Assembly: GCA_034509755.1 (NCBI GenBank)
Contig: CM067545.1
Location: forward strand, 44,447,062-44,511,061
Reading direction: 5' to 3'
Origin: Anisodus tanguticus
Taxonomy: Eukaryota > Streptophyta > Magnoliopsida > Solanales > Solanaceae
Length of the DNA stretch: 64,000 nt
Part shown: one piece after another, positions 46,276-58,940 of the stretch
How the letters are laid out: each line of letters begins with the position of its first letter
How positions within the stretch are numbered: position 1 is the first letter of the stretch
The notes under the pieces: model-generated
What the model saw: only the letters and a program-made list of their open reading frames with translations
Told to the model about the DNA's origin: nothing
Databases searched by the model: none
Program-made: the position numbers and the translations under genes

Positions 46276-49200
46276 TGTTGACACCCAATTTTGTCCCATC
46301 TTCTATGATTTTATTTGCAATTTTTAATATTTTTTGACACTTTAAAACAATTTTAAAATATAGGCATATATATGTATATATATCATTATTATTATTATTA
46401 TTTGCATTTTTTATTGTCATTTGCATTTTATATCATAATTATACTTTTATCTTAATATTATATGTTATTTTATTTTTCGCAAGACGGCATTCCATTTTTT
46501 ATTTTTTATTTAAGCATCAAGCATTTCACAAATATTATATTTTATCGTATTATCATCTTTACAATTTATAAATTTTGCAAAGCTTTATTTTTATATAATT
46601 AAACCCCTTTTTATATTTTAAACTCATTTCCCCCAAACAATTTCTACTCAACCCAAAACAATTCCTACCCAACCCAAACTAAAACCCATCTCGTCCAAGC
46701 CCAACCCATCACCCATTTATTTCCCCAACCCAAAACAATTCCAAACCCCCCATTCGAAGCCCACCCGGATTGGCCCAATACCCAACTACCCATCCCTTTA
46801 TTTCCCCCTTTAAACCAAACCAAACCCTAAAACATTTTCATTTTTTTCACACATTCTCTCTCTCTCTCTCTCTCACTCACTCCACGGGCCGACGCGACCC
46901 CCCATCCCCATACCGCGACCCCACATCGCCGGTCACCTCGCCGCACACACCCCACACCCCGTAACCTCGCCGCACACACCCCACCATACTCACACACAAC
47001 CCCCATACCCGTGACCCCGCACGCCGGTCACACTCCACCCCCTAACACCACGACGCCGACACTCCACCACGACCCCACATCGTCGGTCACCCCTACACCG
47101 ACACCATCACTTCACCCATATCTACACCCCCAAAATCCGAAACCCATCCATAAAATACCCCCTTTTGTTCACTTTGTTTTGGGGTCGATTTTAGTGAATT
47201 TTTTGCCGAAAAAAGGAGTTTTGGTCGGAGCTCACGTCGGAAATCGGGTATTATTTCGCCCCTTTTGCTCACCGTTCGGTCGGGTCACAATCCGGTCGGG
47301 TCACCCCGTCGGACAAAAATCTCCATATTTATGCTTTACTTTGTTGTTGGTGTACACGAAATTTAGAGAAAAATCGGGGTGGGGTCACTGTTCGGGTCGG
47401 GTCGACCCGTCCGAATAAATTTCCGAATTTTGTATGTTTATATTGTGTTGTTGGTTATCTGAAATTTGGAGAAAATCGATTCGGTTTGAAAAAACATCCG
47501 ATTCGGGTCGGGTCATCGACCGGTCGGTCGACCCGGTTCGGTTAAATTCCGTTTTCGTTGTGTTTATAGTGTTGTTGGTTACCCGAAAATTTGGAAAGAA
47601 TTTGATTCGGATTGAAGTATCCGATTCGGGTTGGGTCACATTCGGGTCGGGTCGGGTCGACCTTGCTCGAATGAATTTCCGCATTTTTTTTGTTTTAATA
47701 TCTTGTTGTTTATTATCTGAAAAATAAAAAATATATATTTGAATCCGGGTCGGGTCAACCCGAAATCCGGGACGATCACTTGTTCGGATCGGGTCGGGTC
47801 AAATTTCGAATTCGGGCCGGACATTTTTGCGAACTAACTCTTTGTTTTATTTTGGCATTTAAACATCCGTGCAACGGATATTTTGTTGTTTTACTTGTTT
47901 TGAATTAAATACTACACTTAGGCCGATGAAATTAAATTCGAGGCCGCGCTTTTTTTTTCTTTTCGTGTTTCTCGTTTACTATTTTTTTTAACATCCGTGC
48001 GACGGATATCTTTTTTATTTGTTTTATTGTCTTAACTAATACACTTAGGCCGATGAAATTAAATTCGAGGCCTCGCTTTTTTTTTTGTTTCTCGTCGTTT
48101 CTTGTTTTAAACATCCGTGCAACGGATATTTATTTTTTTTCTTCATTTTTAAACTAAATATCGTGTCTTTTTGGAATTGCTTCTCGATTTCGGTTTTTAC
48201 TTGTTTTGGTTTAGCTTATTTGGAATTAAATACTGCATTTAGGCCGATGAAATTAAATTCGAGGCCGCCCTTTTTTTTCTTTCTTTTCGTTTCTCTCTTT
48301 TACGTTTTCTGTTTTTTTAACATCCGTGCCTCGGATATGTACTTATTTGAATATTTCTTTTTTTTAATTAAGTACGCATTCGGCCGATGAAAAAATATCC
48401 GTCGATTTTTGAGGCCTACACATTTGTAAAGACGGAAAATAAAACTTCGGGCAAGGATGAAACTTAAATCTTTTTCACCCAAGAGACCAACATGTTCGGT
48501 AGGCAAGACAACTAAAATGACCAACGAGTCATACGTTCGCAGCCACGACATGATTGGAATGATCTTTTCAAAATTTAAATCTGAGCCCTCCGTAATCAAA
48601 ACATTTATTGTTTTGGATACGGATCCGAAGTTATGTATATTCAATTGTTTCTAACCGTTTATTCTTGACAAATTTGCAAAGATAAAGTCAAAGAAGGCAA
48701 ATACCCCTCGGAGATTATTTATTTTTGTTGTTGTCTTTTACTTTCTTTAATTCAGCTTTATTTTCATTCTGTATTGTAATATTATTGTACTCCTGAAATT
48801 ATTGAAATATTTAGAATAGATAGAATTAATTGATAGGGTAGTCTAAAATTGGAAACCCATCGCTAGGTTATCTATTTTTAGGCTCGTCACCCATACAATT
48901 TACATTGCATATATTTTTATCAATTTTCATACAAATGCATATTTATACTTTTTTCAGCTTTACATGTAAATTAATGTCATACAAATGCATACTTGTACAA
49001 AATGCATCATTTTATTAACATCTTGTAACATTATTTTTATATTTGTAAAAACATGTATTTTTCTTAGCATAACAATTAACCTGAATTTGATCGGATAACC
49101 GCGAGTTAGCGGATCTTAAAGGATGCCTAACCCCTTCCCTTTAGGATAATAAAGAACCCTTACCCAGAATTTCATTAGTTTCGTAGACCACAAAATGGAG

Positions 49201-49349
49201 TTATTCTGCAGCATTTAGTTAACATTCAGGTGCCCTAATTCACCTTAGAATAATTAGGTGGCGACTCCTCAAGCAAGCATTTTTAATCCATCCGGAGGGA
49301 ATCGACGCCATCGCGTCGCGAAGCCCGCAGGTCAAAATCGGGCGCGACA
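46276..49349 (+). repeat. 3' LTR (3.1 kb) of the LARD-like element
   Basis: Matches the 5' LTR throughout, ending GGGCGCGACA, with many small indels concentrated in the GC-rich and T-rich parts. The four ATCCGT hairpins recur (about 47862, 47991, 48110, 48320), the last with a changed stem. Confidence 0.92.
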
Positions 49350-49354
49350 GTTGA

Positions 49355-49469
49355 CACTGACGGATGTGGCCTGAATTGGTGGGAGTGGGGAATAACTATA
49401 GGGCTTCCCCAGATCCTCTGAGCCTCCGGGTATGTTTGGTTTCTCTGGGTGCGCTTTACACTCAATACA
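49355..49469 (-). repeat. 3' LTR fragment of the Tat element, inner part
   Basis: CACTGACGGATGTGGCCTG through CTTTACACTCAATACA matches 59316-59429 in the 5' LTR. With 37044-37142 it forms one LTR split by the nested element. Confidence 0.85.
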
Positions 49470-49846
49470 GATAGTCCCCCACTTTCCGGGACCTTCATGT
49501 CATGAGCCCGAGAAGTGGAAGAGTCTGCTACTCTTTGGACCTTTGCGCGGGAATTCAACCGAAATGTCGCCACTCTTCCCACGACTAGACGTTTTGTTAG
49601 GTCAGGATTTAATGCATCCCTTCACCCATTCGGCGGTGCCTCTTTAAATACAACGATTGCCGTTTCTTGACAAGGCACACCGCTTCCCTTTCTGAGGATA
49701 ATGATTACCTCATTTGGCTATTTAAGCGGGCAACCCCCACATTCTCCCTCACATTTGCTCTCAACCTTCTTTTTCTGTGCATCAAATCTTCAATCTGCTT
49801 CTAAAAACCCCCCAAACAATATCTTCTTCATCATCCTCCTCGTCAA

Positions 49847-51971
49847 ATGACTGACCTATTTCCCATCATAGGGAACAACTGGGCGGTGCCTCTGCTGCTT
49901 TTTCTCACCGTAGGGCCACGACCTCATCTGTTACTTAGGAGATAGACCTGGGGTCTACGACCGCTGATATTATTCCGACCAATTCCAATTACGACAGAGA
50001 CTTTTGCAGTCATCTATACGAGTCTGTTGAAGGAATAACCTCTCTGATTGACGAGTCCATAATTCCTCAGGTTCGCATTAATTGCCAATGGGGACCTGAG
50101 ATCGAGGTATTGCCCCTCCTGCTAATACGAGTATTTCTCGGCAAGTCTCGGGCATGTCTATGACACTTACCCTTTCACCATTGATGTTGGCCTCCCCGTA
50201 CACGAAGTGATAGAGGCATTCTGCCATCATTATGACATCTGTTTGGGACAGTTAGCCCCTCAAACATAAAGAGTTATTCGTTGCCTACAATTCTTAGCGG
50301 ACCTTGTGGGGCTTTCCTTTATCCTGGATCACCTGATTCATCTTTACTCCCCTCGCGTGTTTCGTGTGGGGTGATTAACTTAGCTTTTCGAGGATCCCGA
50401 GGCCTCATCACCAGTGCTGAGGACGATCACGATAGGGGATAATGTGATCGGTTTATAATGATTTGCACCAGCTGCCTCCACAACTTCACTCTCGATCCCT
50501 TTCCGGAGCAATGAAATAGCACCCTTAAGCATCAACCTTCTTTCTTTGTGCATTATCTCTTCTTTTCTCTTTCGACCATTACTCCTAATCTTGTCATCCA
50601 TGTTTTTCTAGTGGCCCCGATTAAACCAGAACCCCTGCTCGATGTTTTTGGCTGGGTAATTAGCATTATGCTGAGTCTTGAAACACTGAGAGGACGTGAA
50701 GGGACATCTCTGCAGATCGATAGAGGGGTAGAAACAATGGTAAGATTTTATTTTTTCCCCAGCATCATTTCTTTGCCAGTTGTGCCTTTTTGACGACTTT
50801 GACTTTTTTTTATACTTGTAAGGTCTTCATGTTCGAGGGTCTTCCACTAGGAAAGCGCCATCTAGAGAGGATTCCCTAGCTCGAATTACCCAGGCAACTG
50901 ATGAGGCTAGGAGCAACAGGAAGCGTGGGCTTCCAGATGATGTCGCTACATCCTCTTCTGAGGGGATCGGCTCACACATGTCATCGCCGATTCAATGATT
51001 AATGGAGAAAGGCGATGCAAGGGGTGGTCAACATTGACGATGATGATGATTGAGGGATTGTTGAGGCCAGGGACACAAGGGTCCCTTCTACTGATGTCGT
51101 TGTGGGTTTGGGACCTTACAGTGCCTACTTCCTCAAGAGGTAGTGAGGACCGGCCCGAGGGTGTGGGCGGTGGCGAGGATTCTCTTGATAATGCAGCCGC
51201 TGACCCTTCAGTTCCAACGCCGCCTGCTAACAGCCAATACCTTGGCCTGGATACTTCCCTGTCCTATTTGGCCGATATGTTCCTTCAGGTAAGCCAAATT
51301 CTCTTTTCCTTGCTATAGTTGTTTCTTCGAGTGAGAGTGCGTACTGAGACTGCTTATTTTATTTCCTTCTTTCTTAGGGTCATGTTGCCACTTCTTCTCG
51401 TCATTGAGTTGGTTCGGAACATTCCTTCGTCTTCTCGAGAGGTGGAAAGGCTAATGGCTGAGAACCAGCACTTCCGAGACAACCTCGCCAAGCTCCGATC
51501 AGAGAACAGAGATCTTCAGGCCTTGAGGGCCACTCTACGACTATAGCAGGAAGAGGCAAAGTAGGCTCTAGAAGATAGGGAAAACACTTCCTGGCACATA
51601 ACCATGACTCGCCAACTGCTGTTGGAGAGACTGGCTCGGATAGAAGCGGATCGTGATACTGTCCGGGGACGAGTGCAAGCTTTGGAGGCTTCTCGTTCCT
51701 GGCTTAGGGCTCGCAACCATCGCCTGGGGTTTTACCGGGGAGCTAACCAACATAGAGCCATATTGCTCCAGGATTATGTCATCCTTCATACCGTCATGAG
51801 GTTCTTCAAGGGGTGAATGAGGGACGGATCAACGTTCATTTAGATCTGATAGATTCACAGGTAGATTTGGGCGCTACCGAGATAGATATGGATGACCTCC
51901 GAGCCGAGACTCCTCCCTCTTCCGATGCCTCAGCCGGCTCTTCAAGTGGTGAAGACGCTCCCCCTGCTTAG
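49847..51971 (+). pseudogene. Antisense spliced ORF of the Tat element (decayed)
   Basis: This plus-strand gene lies between pol and the 3' LTR, opposite to the element's own direction. TATA-like motifs (CTTTAAATAC, 49636; CTATTTAAGC, 49720) precede the ATG at 49847. Exons are inferred at 49847-50739, 50823-51288 and 51378-51971, separated by introns with GTAAG starts and TAG/AAG ends (50740-50822, 51289-51377). Exon 1 encodes a block around YPFTIDVGLPVHEVIEAFCH and HLIHLYSPRVFR, as in antisense ORFs of other Tat elements; exon 3 encodes a coiled coil (REVERLMAENQHFRDNLAKL, then LLLERLARIEADRDTVRGRV) and an acidic Ser-rich tail. Several stops and a frameshift interrupt it. Its function is unknown. 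Confidence 0.65.
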
Positions 51972-53239
51972 CTATGTTAATTTGTTGCATGCTTGTGTGC
52001 CATTTCTGGATGTTTTGTTTCAGCTAGTGTGCCATTTTGTTTGTTAGATATTTTGGGTTTGTGTGCCCTTTTGATTTTTTCTTGTTTGAGCCTTCGCGCT
52101 CTTTTTGTTGGATCTCCAGGGCTTGTATTCCATTCTAATATTTTTATTTGAGCCTTCGTGCTCTTCTTGCTTCTAGTCGATTAATAGTATTTGCATGTTT
52201 GTTTTCAACCTTGATTTCTTATTTCTATGCTTTGACATGCATTTTATTTTTGCAACAATTGTGATTATAAGTAACTTGTTGGATTTTTATTTAATACATA
52301 ACCGTCAGGGCATGACCGTTATGCCAGTCTACCGGAACTATGTTCATATTCGAGTGTTTGGTGTTTAAGTTGAGTTATGGTGACTGGTGCACACTTGTTT
52401 TTTTGGGTTTTGTGTTTGAGGTCATCATTCTTAACCCAATCCGGGCATGTCACTTTCCGAAACACTTTTTACGATTTTGGGAAATATACATCAAATTCGC
52501 AATAAAAGAAGGCCCTTTGATTTCGGTGTTGATGAAGAGGACATCTTGACCTAATTTAACGGCATAAAGGTTCATGGAACCTGCACGCTCAGAGGCTCTA
52601 AGGCCATGTCATGTGTTAGAAGCGGTTTTGCAGAGCCATATGGCTTCTGAGTTCGGTTTTGTCCAAACGTTTTTAGTTTGAAAATTCAAGGATGCTTTAC
52701 TAGCAACAATCGAGGAATAAGTGAGGATTCTTATTTCATCTTTGAAATTTTGAGGGACAACTCCTCCTGTTAATACATTGTCCCTTTTGGGATTTTTATA
52801 GCATTTTCATGAGATGTTGACCTAGCGAGTGCATTAATTGCCGGCAATCCAGTCTGCATGAGTATGTCCTCAGTAAAATTCTGTGCTTTGAAAACCTCAC
52901 TATTTTGTATGAACCCACTCTTCTCCCCCGACACTCGAATTTGAGGTCTGGAAAAGACTAGTGTCGGATGACAACCTTCCGGCTGGCTCTCCCTAGGCTT
53001 CCGACATGATATTCACGGGATATGGTATGCTTTTGGATTGTTGCTTAGTTAAAAACTTTGCCAGGAAAAACAATTTGGGACAAAACCTTGGTCAAGGAAA
53101 AGAGTGAACGCGTATATTCGATTTCCCCTGGTGATAAGGAGATTGTTCTTCCCAGGGCAGTGCATGTCAGGGAGAGAAAGCAAGTTAACCAGGGGTAGAT
53201 GATGCAGAAATATGATCATACCTATTACCCTTTAATGGT
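51972..53239. other. Tat element spacer between antisense ORF and pol
   Basis: Non-coding. The first 250 bp are T-rich with repeated GTGTGCC / GAGCCTTCG-GCTCTT phrases and probably form the 3' UTR of the antisense gene. No further gene is seen. Confidence 0.6.
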
Positions 53240-54300
53240 AAATCACTTCAAGTGGCTGACATTCCAACTATTCTGTAGCTCTTTTTCGTGTTTGTCCTTG
53301 CCTACGATCCCCACTATCTGATATGGACCTTCCCAGTTAGCTCCCAACTTGCCTGTACGAGTGTCTCGAGTCGTGAGTGTAACCTTTCTTAGGACGTAAT
53401 CTCCGATCTTGAAATGCCTTAACTTTGTTTTTCTATTGAAATACCTTTCGACCTTCTACTTTTGTGCCACTAGACATATGAGGGCCAACTCTCTGCGTTC
53501 TTCTAACAACTTCAATCCCACTGCCATTACTTCATTGTTGGACTGTGGTCTTGGTGTATCGAATGCTAGGTTCCCCGATCTCTACGGGAATTTGGGCTTC
53601 AACCCTGTATACCAGGGAAAACGGGTTTCTCAGGTACATGTCTTTGCCATAGTCTTGTAGGCCCACAAGACTCTCAATAATTCCTCCGGCCATTTTCCCT
53701 TGGCATCCTCCAACTTTTTCTTAATGTTTTGGATCAGTGTTTTATTGGTCGATTCCGCTTGCCCATTTGCGCATGGATGATACAGTGAGAAGGTTATCCT
53801 CTTGATCTTCAACCCTTCTAGGAATGTAGTAACCTTTCCCCGACAAACTGCCGACCATTATCACAAGCTATCTCCATTGGCACTTCAAACCTACATATGA
53901 TGTGATCCCAGATAAAATCTATCACTTCCTTCTCCCAGATCTTCTTATACGTTTTAGCCTCTACCTATTTTGAAAAATAGTCTGTCAAGACCAGCAGGAA
54001 CCTCACCTTTCCCACAGCTCCCGACAATGGTCCCACAATATCCATTCCCCACTTCAAGAATAGCCATGAGGCCACCACTGAGTGAAGTAGTTCGGTGGGT
54101 TGATACATCATGGGGGAGTGTCGTTGACACTTGTCATATTTTTGAACGAAGGCCTTGGCATCTTTCTCCATCTGAGACCAATAGTATCTAACCCTTACTA
54201 TCTTTCTAACCAGCGAATCCTACCGGAATGGTTTCCGCAGCTACCTTCCTGTATTTCCTTATCACGTACTCAACTTCCATTCACCGTAAACATTTAGCTA
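53240..54300 (-). pseudogene. Tat integrase, interrupted
   Basis: Minus-strand fragments: zinc-binding tail and core start at 54171-53965 (KYDKCQRHSPMM, WGMDIVGPL with catalytic Asp, LVLTDYFSK with the second), the glutamate block at 53812-53630 (NGQAESTNKTL), and the C-terminal part (GDYVLRKVT ... ANWEGPYQIVG) at about 53430-53290. The pieces are in different frames. Confidence 0.85.
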
Positions 54301-54639
54301 GGGCATCAAGGTAAGATCTTTGATACAACTCTCTCTCATGCATGCAGTATTGCTCACCTTTGTCCTTAATGATCATGTGGCCTTCCTGTCTTCGGGAAGA
54401 ATCCCATTCTTAAAATAATTTATGATGTCGTTTTGCCAGTCTCATGTCAAACTGGTGGAATTTACCTTATGCAAGCTTGGATCCAGGACGGAGTACAGGA
54501 GGTGAACTATGTATTCCGATTTTGGCTCCATCGCTCCAGACGAAGATCCCAAATTAGCCTGAGCATCCGCTTCAATGTTCATCTCTTGAGAAATTTGCGT
54601 GACATTTCATTATCTGAAATGAGCAAATAATGTCATGAC

Positions 54640-56200
54640 TTTGTCTAAATACTCATGCATCCGGCTATCTTTAGCCTCATATTTGCCGATGATTTGATTA
54701 ATAACTAGTTGAGAGTCACTTTTCAGTTATACATTCTCGGCTCCGAGCCCCCGAGCTAACTCCAAGCATGTAATTGCGGCCTCATACTCGACCTCATTGT
54801 TAGTTAAAGACACACATTTAATAGCTTGCCTGATTGTTGTCCCCGACAAGGTAACTAAGACAATCCACAACCTGGTGCCCTTCACGTTCGCGACCCCATC
54901 CGTATACATGACCTATTCCCTGAATGCGGTCTCGGATTCCCACGCCATTTTTTTTTGCACAGGGCATTATGCTCGGACTGTAGTTAGCCATGAAGTATGT
55001 CAAGGCTTGTGACTTCATGGCAGTCCGCGGTCGATAAGTAATATCATAACTGTATATTTTGATTAATCAATTTACTAGCCTACCCAAAAGTTCGAGTTTA
55101 TACAAAATATTCCTCGGGGGGGGGGGGGGGGGGGAGTTGTTATAACATATATGAGATGGCATTAAAAGTCATGTCTCAGTTTTCGTCCTATGACTTCTAG
55201 AGCCAGGGCTAGTTTTTCAAGATGGGGGTAATGAATTTTAGCCCCAAATAGAACCTTCCTGATTTAATAGACAGGTGATTGCGTACCTTTATCCTCTTGG
55301 ACTATCACAACACTTACCACAATCTCGGAGACCGCCAAATAAATCAACAAGGGCTCTCCTACTTCTGGACTTGTGAGCAACGGTGGATTTGATAAGTATT
55401 TTTTCAAATCTCTTAGTGCATGTTGACATTTCGGGGTCCACTCGAAGTCTTTTTTCCTTTTAAGCACACTGAAGATTTTTTGACTTTGTTCGAATAATCG
55501 TGATATAAATCTCCCCAGTGAGTTATTCTCCCAGTCAATCGTTGTACCTCTATAGCGTTATTAAGTACGTTTGGTATCTGCTCGATCAGTTGGATGTGAT
55601 CCAGGATTGGCCTCGATACCTCTGTTTGACACTATGAAACCCAAGAATTTTACTGAGCCTACTCCGAAGATGTATTTCTCCGGGTTCAGCTTAAGGTTGT
55701 ATGTGCGAATAATCTCGAATGTTTCCTGCAAATGTGTTATGTGTTCCTCTGTTTCTATGGACTTTACAATTATGTCATCTAAATAGACCTCCACACTTTG
55801 ACCCAACTGATGGTTGAACATCTAGTTAGTCAGTTGGTGGAAGGTGGTCCCTGCGTTCTTCAAGCCAAATGGCATGACATTATAACAGTAAGTTCCATGC
55901 TCCGTGATGAATGAAATCTTTTCCTGGTCAGCCGGGTCCAATCGTATTTGGTATAACCCTGAGAAAGCATCCAGGAAGCTGAGAAATTCATGCCCGGCCA
56001 CCGCGTCGACAATCTTATCCAAATGAGGCATGTAGTACGAGTTCCTCAGATAGGCCTTATTCAAGTCTTTCAAATATAAACACATTTGAAAAGTGTGAGG
56101 CTTTTTAGGAAATACTACCACATTGGCTAGCCAGTTAGGATACTTTACCTCTCAGACTGCTCCTAATTTGATGAGTTAAGCTACATCCCTTTTGACAAAC
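54640..56200 (-). pseudogene. Tat reverse transcriptase and RNase H, interrupted
   Basis: RT fingers and palm at 56121-55822 (DLNKAYLRNSYYMPHLDKIVD, FLDAFSGLYQI, MPFGLKNAG), the palm with intact YLDD at about 55788-55774, the connection at 55467-55264 (FEWTPKCQHALRDLKKYL), and RNase H at about 55018-54727 (YTDGVAN, NNEVEYEAAI). A C19 run (plus-strand G19, 55116-55134) interrupts the frame, and several stops occur. Confidence 0.88.
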
Positions 56201-58831
56201 TGGTTGCGTTCAGTCGACATTGGACACCTTTTTTGCTTAATGGGATGACAATCTGGGTTCACGCTCAACTTATGAATGGCTAACTATGGGGGAACACATA
56301 TAATATTAAGCCCCAACCAAATGAAGCTATTTATGTTATTTGTTAAGAATTTAAGTAATTTTCCCAGAACTTGGGATCTAGGCCCGAGCCCAGGTATACT
56401 GCTCATTAAGAAGGTCCATGCAATAAACAATCAACTCAAGGTCCTTTGTCATAGTTCTCCATGTGTCCATTTCTTCTGGCGCGATGAATCCCATGAGTAT
56501 CCAGTCTAGCAACTCCTCTGGGGTGGGCTTTCTGTCAGCTCTTATTTGCGTCAACTATTAGTTTGATATATGGTCGGGTATTTGTAATTGCTAGCTGTCA
56601 TTGTCAGCCTGCTCGTCTTTTGTGGCCACCAAGGTCATGTTCCATTGATGGGGGTTTTGAGTCTCCTCAAATTCCAGCGATCCCCATGGTGTTGGGAACT
56701 TTCATGACCTAATGAAAAGTGGAAGGGATCGCCTTCTTGGCATGCAACCACAATCTTCCAATCACCAAATTTATCATCTCTCCCTCGAGGATGTCGAATA
56801 TGTCCTTTAAAACGATCCCCTCCATATGGGTGGTCAGCTTGATTTGTCCTCGGGTAGTATTCACTGGACATATTGAATCCGGTTAAGATTTTGATCACTG
56901 GGATCACTCATTCTGTCAGTTGTATCTCCTTGATAATGTGGAGTTGCACCACATTTACAATGCTACCTGGATCAACAAGTACACGCTTAACATTAAAATG
57001 AAATATTTGGATAGATATTACCAATGCATCGGCGTACGGGCCCTCGATGCTTCTTCTCTCTGTTCCACTGAGCGTGATGGGATCTTTAGGATCATCTTTT
57101 CATCTTTTTATGTAGGGGAGAGTTATCCATCCTGCGGCCCTTGAGACACCGCTCTGATTATTTTGCCTTCAATGATCATGTTGATCGCGCCTTATTGTAC
57201 CGCATGTTCTCGCGAAGTCCAGTTCATTTTTCTCGGGCAAATTTGGATCGGTTTCTTCCTTTAGGTATCCTCTTCTCAACAAGTCTGCCACTTCGTAACA
57301 CAGGTGTTTGTAGTCTTTGGTTGAGTGACCCGAGATTCTGTGAAACTCGCACCAAAATTCCACGTCCCGCTTATTTGGGATGTATCGTGTTGCTAATGAA
57401 AATCCGGCTTCCTTCATATTTTTCATTGCCATAACCAATTCTACAACCTCCATATTGATATTATAAGATGATACGCTCAGTGGACCAAATTTATTTGTCA
57501 ACTTCCTTTGTGGCGTCTCTCTATCTCTTCTTGGTTGACCGTGGTCGTATCCCGACCTATTTATCCTTCCCTCGCTCCTCGAAGGTGGGCGAGCCGAGTA
57601 TGGTTCATACTAACTCCTCGGTCTCTCTGTCTGAATGGGATAGTGTATTTATCTTACTGCCCACCCCTGACCTCTATTTGGGTGTCAACTCCGAGGTCAT
57701 CCTCTATCATCATCATTGCTGTGTACCCGTTGCTAACTTCGTTCCAAGACTTGGCCGGGAACTCTCTCAAGCTTTCCTTTAACATCTTCGAAGCATCCGA
57801 GCTATTGACATTAAGACCATCTGCGAATGCTGCGGCGGCCCAATCCTCATGAATAGTGGGAAGCATCATCATCTCCCGATGGAATCATTCCACGTAACTG
57901 CAGAGCAGCTCATCCTTTCTTTGCTTTATGATAAATATGTCTTCTTTGTGCGTTTCAACCCTTTGGGCTCTTGTATGTGCTTTCACGAATGTATCTACAA
58001 GTGCAACAAAAGAATCACTAGATTTTTTAGGTAAGAGAATATGCTAAGAAAGTGCTCCCTTTGTGAGCGTCTGACTGAATTTCTTCAGCATGACTGATTC
58101 GACTTCATGCTACTTTAGCTCATGTCCGGTGATGGTTTCTTTAAAGGTTATAATGTATTCTTCCGGATCCGTTATTCCATCGTATTCGGGTATATCTGGG
58201 ATTTTTAATTTTTTTGGGATGGGTTCGAGAGCCACACTCAATCAATAGGGTATTTTTCCGTACTTTCTTGCTCCCACTCCCTTTAAGATAGGAGGCGCCC
58301 CTGGTATTTGGCTCATTCGCTCATGCATCTCCTTTTCTAGCACAACAAGCCTTGCTAAGTCCGCATCTGGTACGATCGATCCTGATTCTACCTTTTCCAC
58401 ATCTACTACGGAAGTCCCAGGCACTTCGACAACCTCCAGATTGTTTGATGGGTAGCTACCCAGTGCTTCTCCGGATAGGGGGTTTATGAGTTTTTCCATG
58501 CGCTCCATCATCACGTTGTTCGATGCCAAGACCGCGAACAAAACATCCCCTTCACCCTAGAGTGAAGATGTCTTTTCCTTTTCTTGGAGTAATGCTCTTT
58601 GGGTCATAGTTCCCTGCTTTCTGCCGAATGTTCTTGCTCGTTTCCCTCATTTGGGAGCTCGTTAGGTATCTCTAATGAGGGTGTTGCTATTTCTTTCCTT
58701 TTTTCTTATGCACCTAACCCCGAGTGGTTCTCCCTGTTAGAGCTTCGCATATCTGTAGGTCGCGACCCCCGTGGGTCTCTCATTTCAAGTGGAACGCTAC
58801 TCCCCGACGGGCTGTTAGTTTGTTCAGCCAT
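56201..58831 (-). pseudogene. Tat gag and protease region, interrupted
   Basis: The gag start is the ATG at 58831 (MAEQTNSPSGSS), 90 bp from the primer site. Fragments follow at 58541-58242, 57872-57654 (LKESLREFPAKSWNEV), 57501-57169 (with CEFHRISGHSTKDYKHL, a zinc-knuckle-like C-x2-H motif) and 56907-56635. Stops and frameshifts separate them. The protease active site could not be pinned down. Confidence 0.75.
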
Positions 58832-58920
58832 GATAGGAAGTTATGCAATGGACTAGTTCCGGGTAAGCGCAAGTTTGAGAGTCCCGGGTGACGAATCAGG
58901 ACAACACCACAATTGTCTAT

Positions 58921-58939
58921 CCCCACAGACGATGCCAAA
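58921..58939 (-). promoter_or_regulatory. Tat primer-binding site
   Basis: Minus-strand TTTGGCATCGTCTGTGGGG directly follows the LTR end (ACA at 58941, one spacer base). It differs by one or two bases from the TTTGGCGCCGTCTGTGGGG site I know in related elements. Confidence 0.8.
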
Positions 58940-58940
58940 C

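Larger units (their letters stand above)
37138..49354 (+). mobile_element. Large non-autonomous LTR retrotransposon (LARD-like), 12.2 kb, TSD GTTGA
   Basis: LTRs 37143-40221 (3079 bp) and 46276-49349 (3074 bp), both TGTTGACACCC to GGGCGCGACA, flanked by GTTGA at 37138-37142 and 49350-49354. A primer-binding site, TGGCGACTCTGCTGGGGA (40226-40243), and a polypurine tract (AAAGAGGGGCA, 46263-46273) are present. The 6.05-kb interior contains no gag, protease, integrase or RT; it holds hairpin cassettes, a 100-bp tandem array and a 38-bp minisatellite. Its LTR start and primer site remind me of Ogre/Tat elements, so it may be mobilised by one of those. It is inserted in the LTR of the Tat element. 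Confidence 0.93.

Noticed and set aside
52340..52549. 69-residue ORF in the Tat spacer
   Set aside because: No domain, no conserved context, lies in the AT-rich untranslated stretch.
53240..58831. Possible integrated plant pararetrovirus
   Set aside because: The presence of integrase motifs, LTRs, a polypurine tract and a Tat-type primer site shows a Ty3/gypsy retrotransposon; no movement-protein or coat-protein signature is seen.
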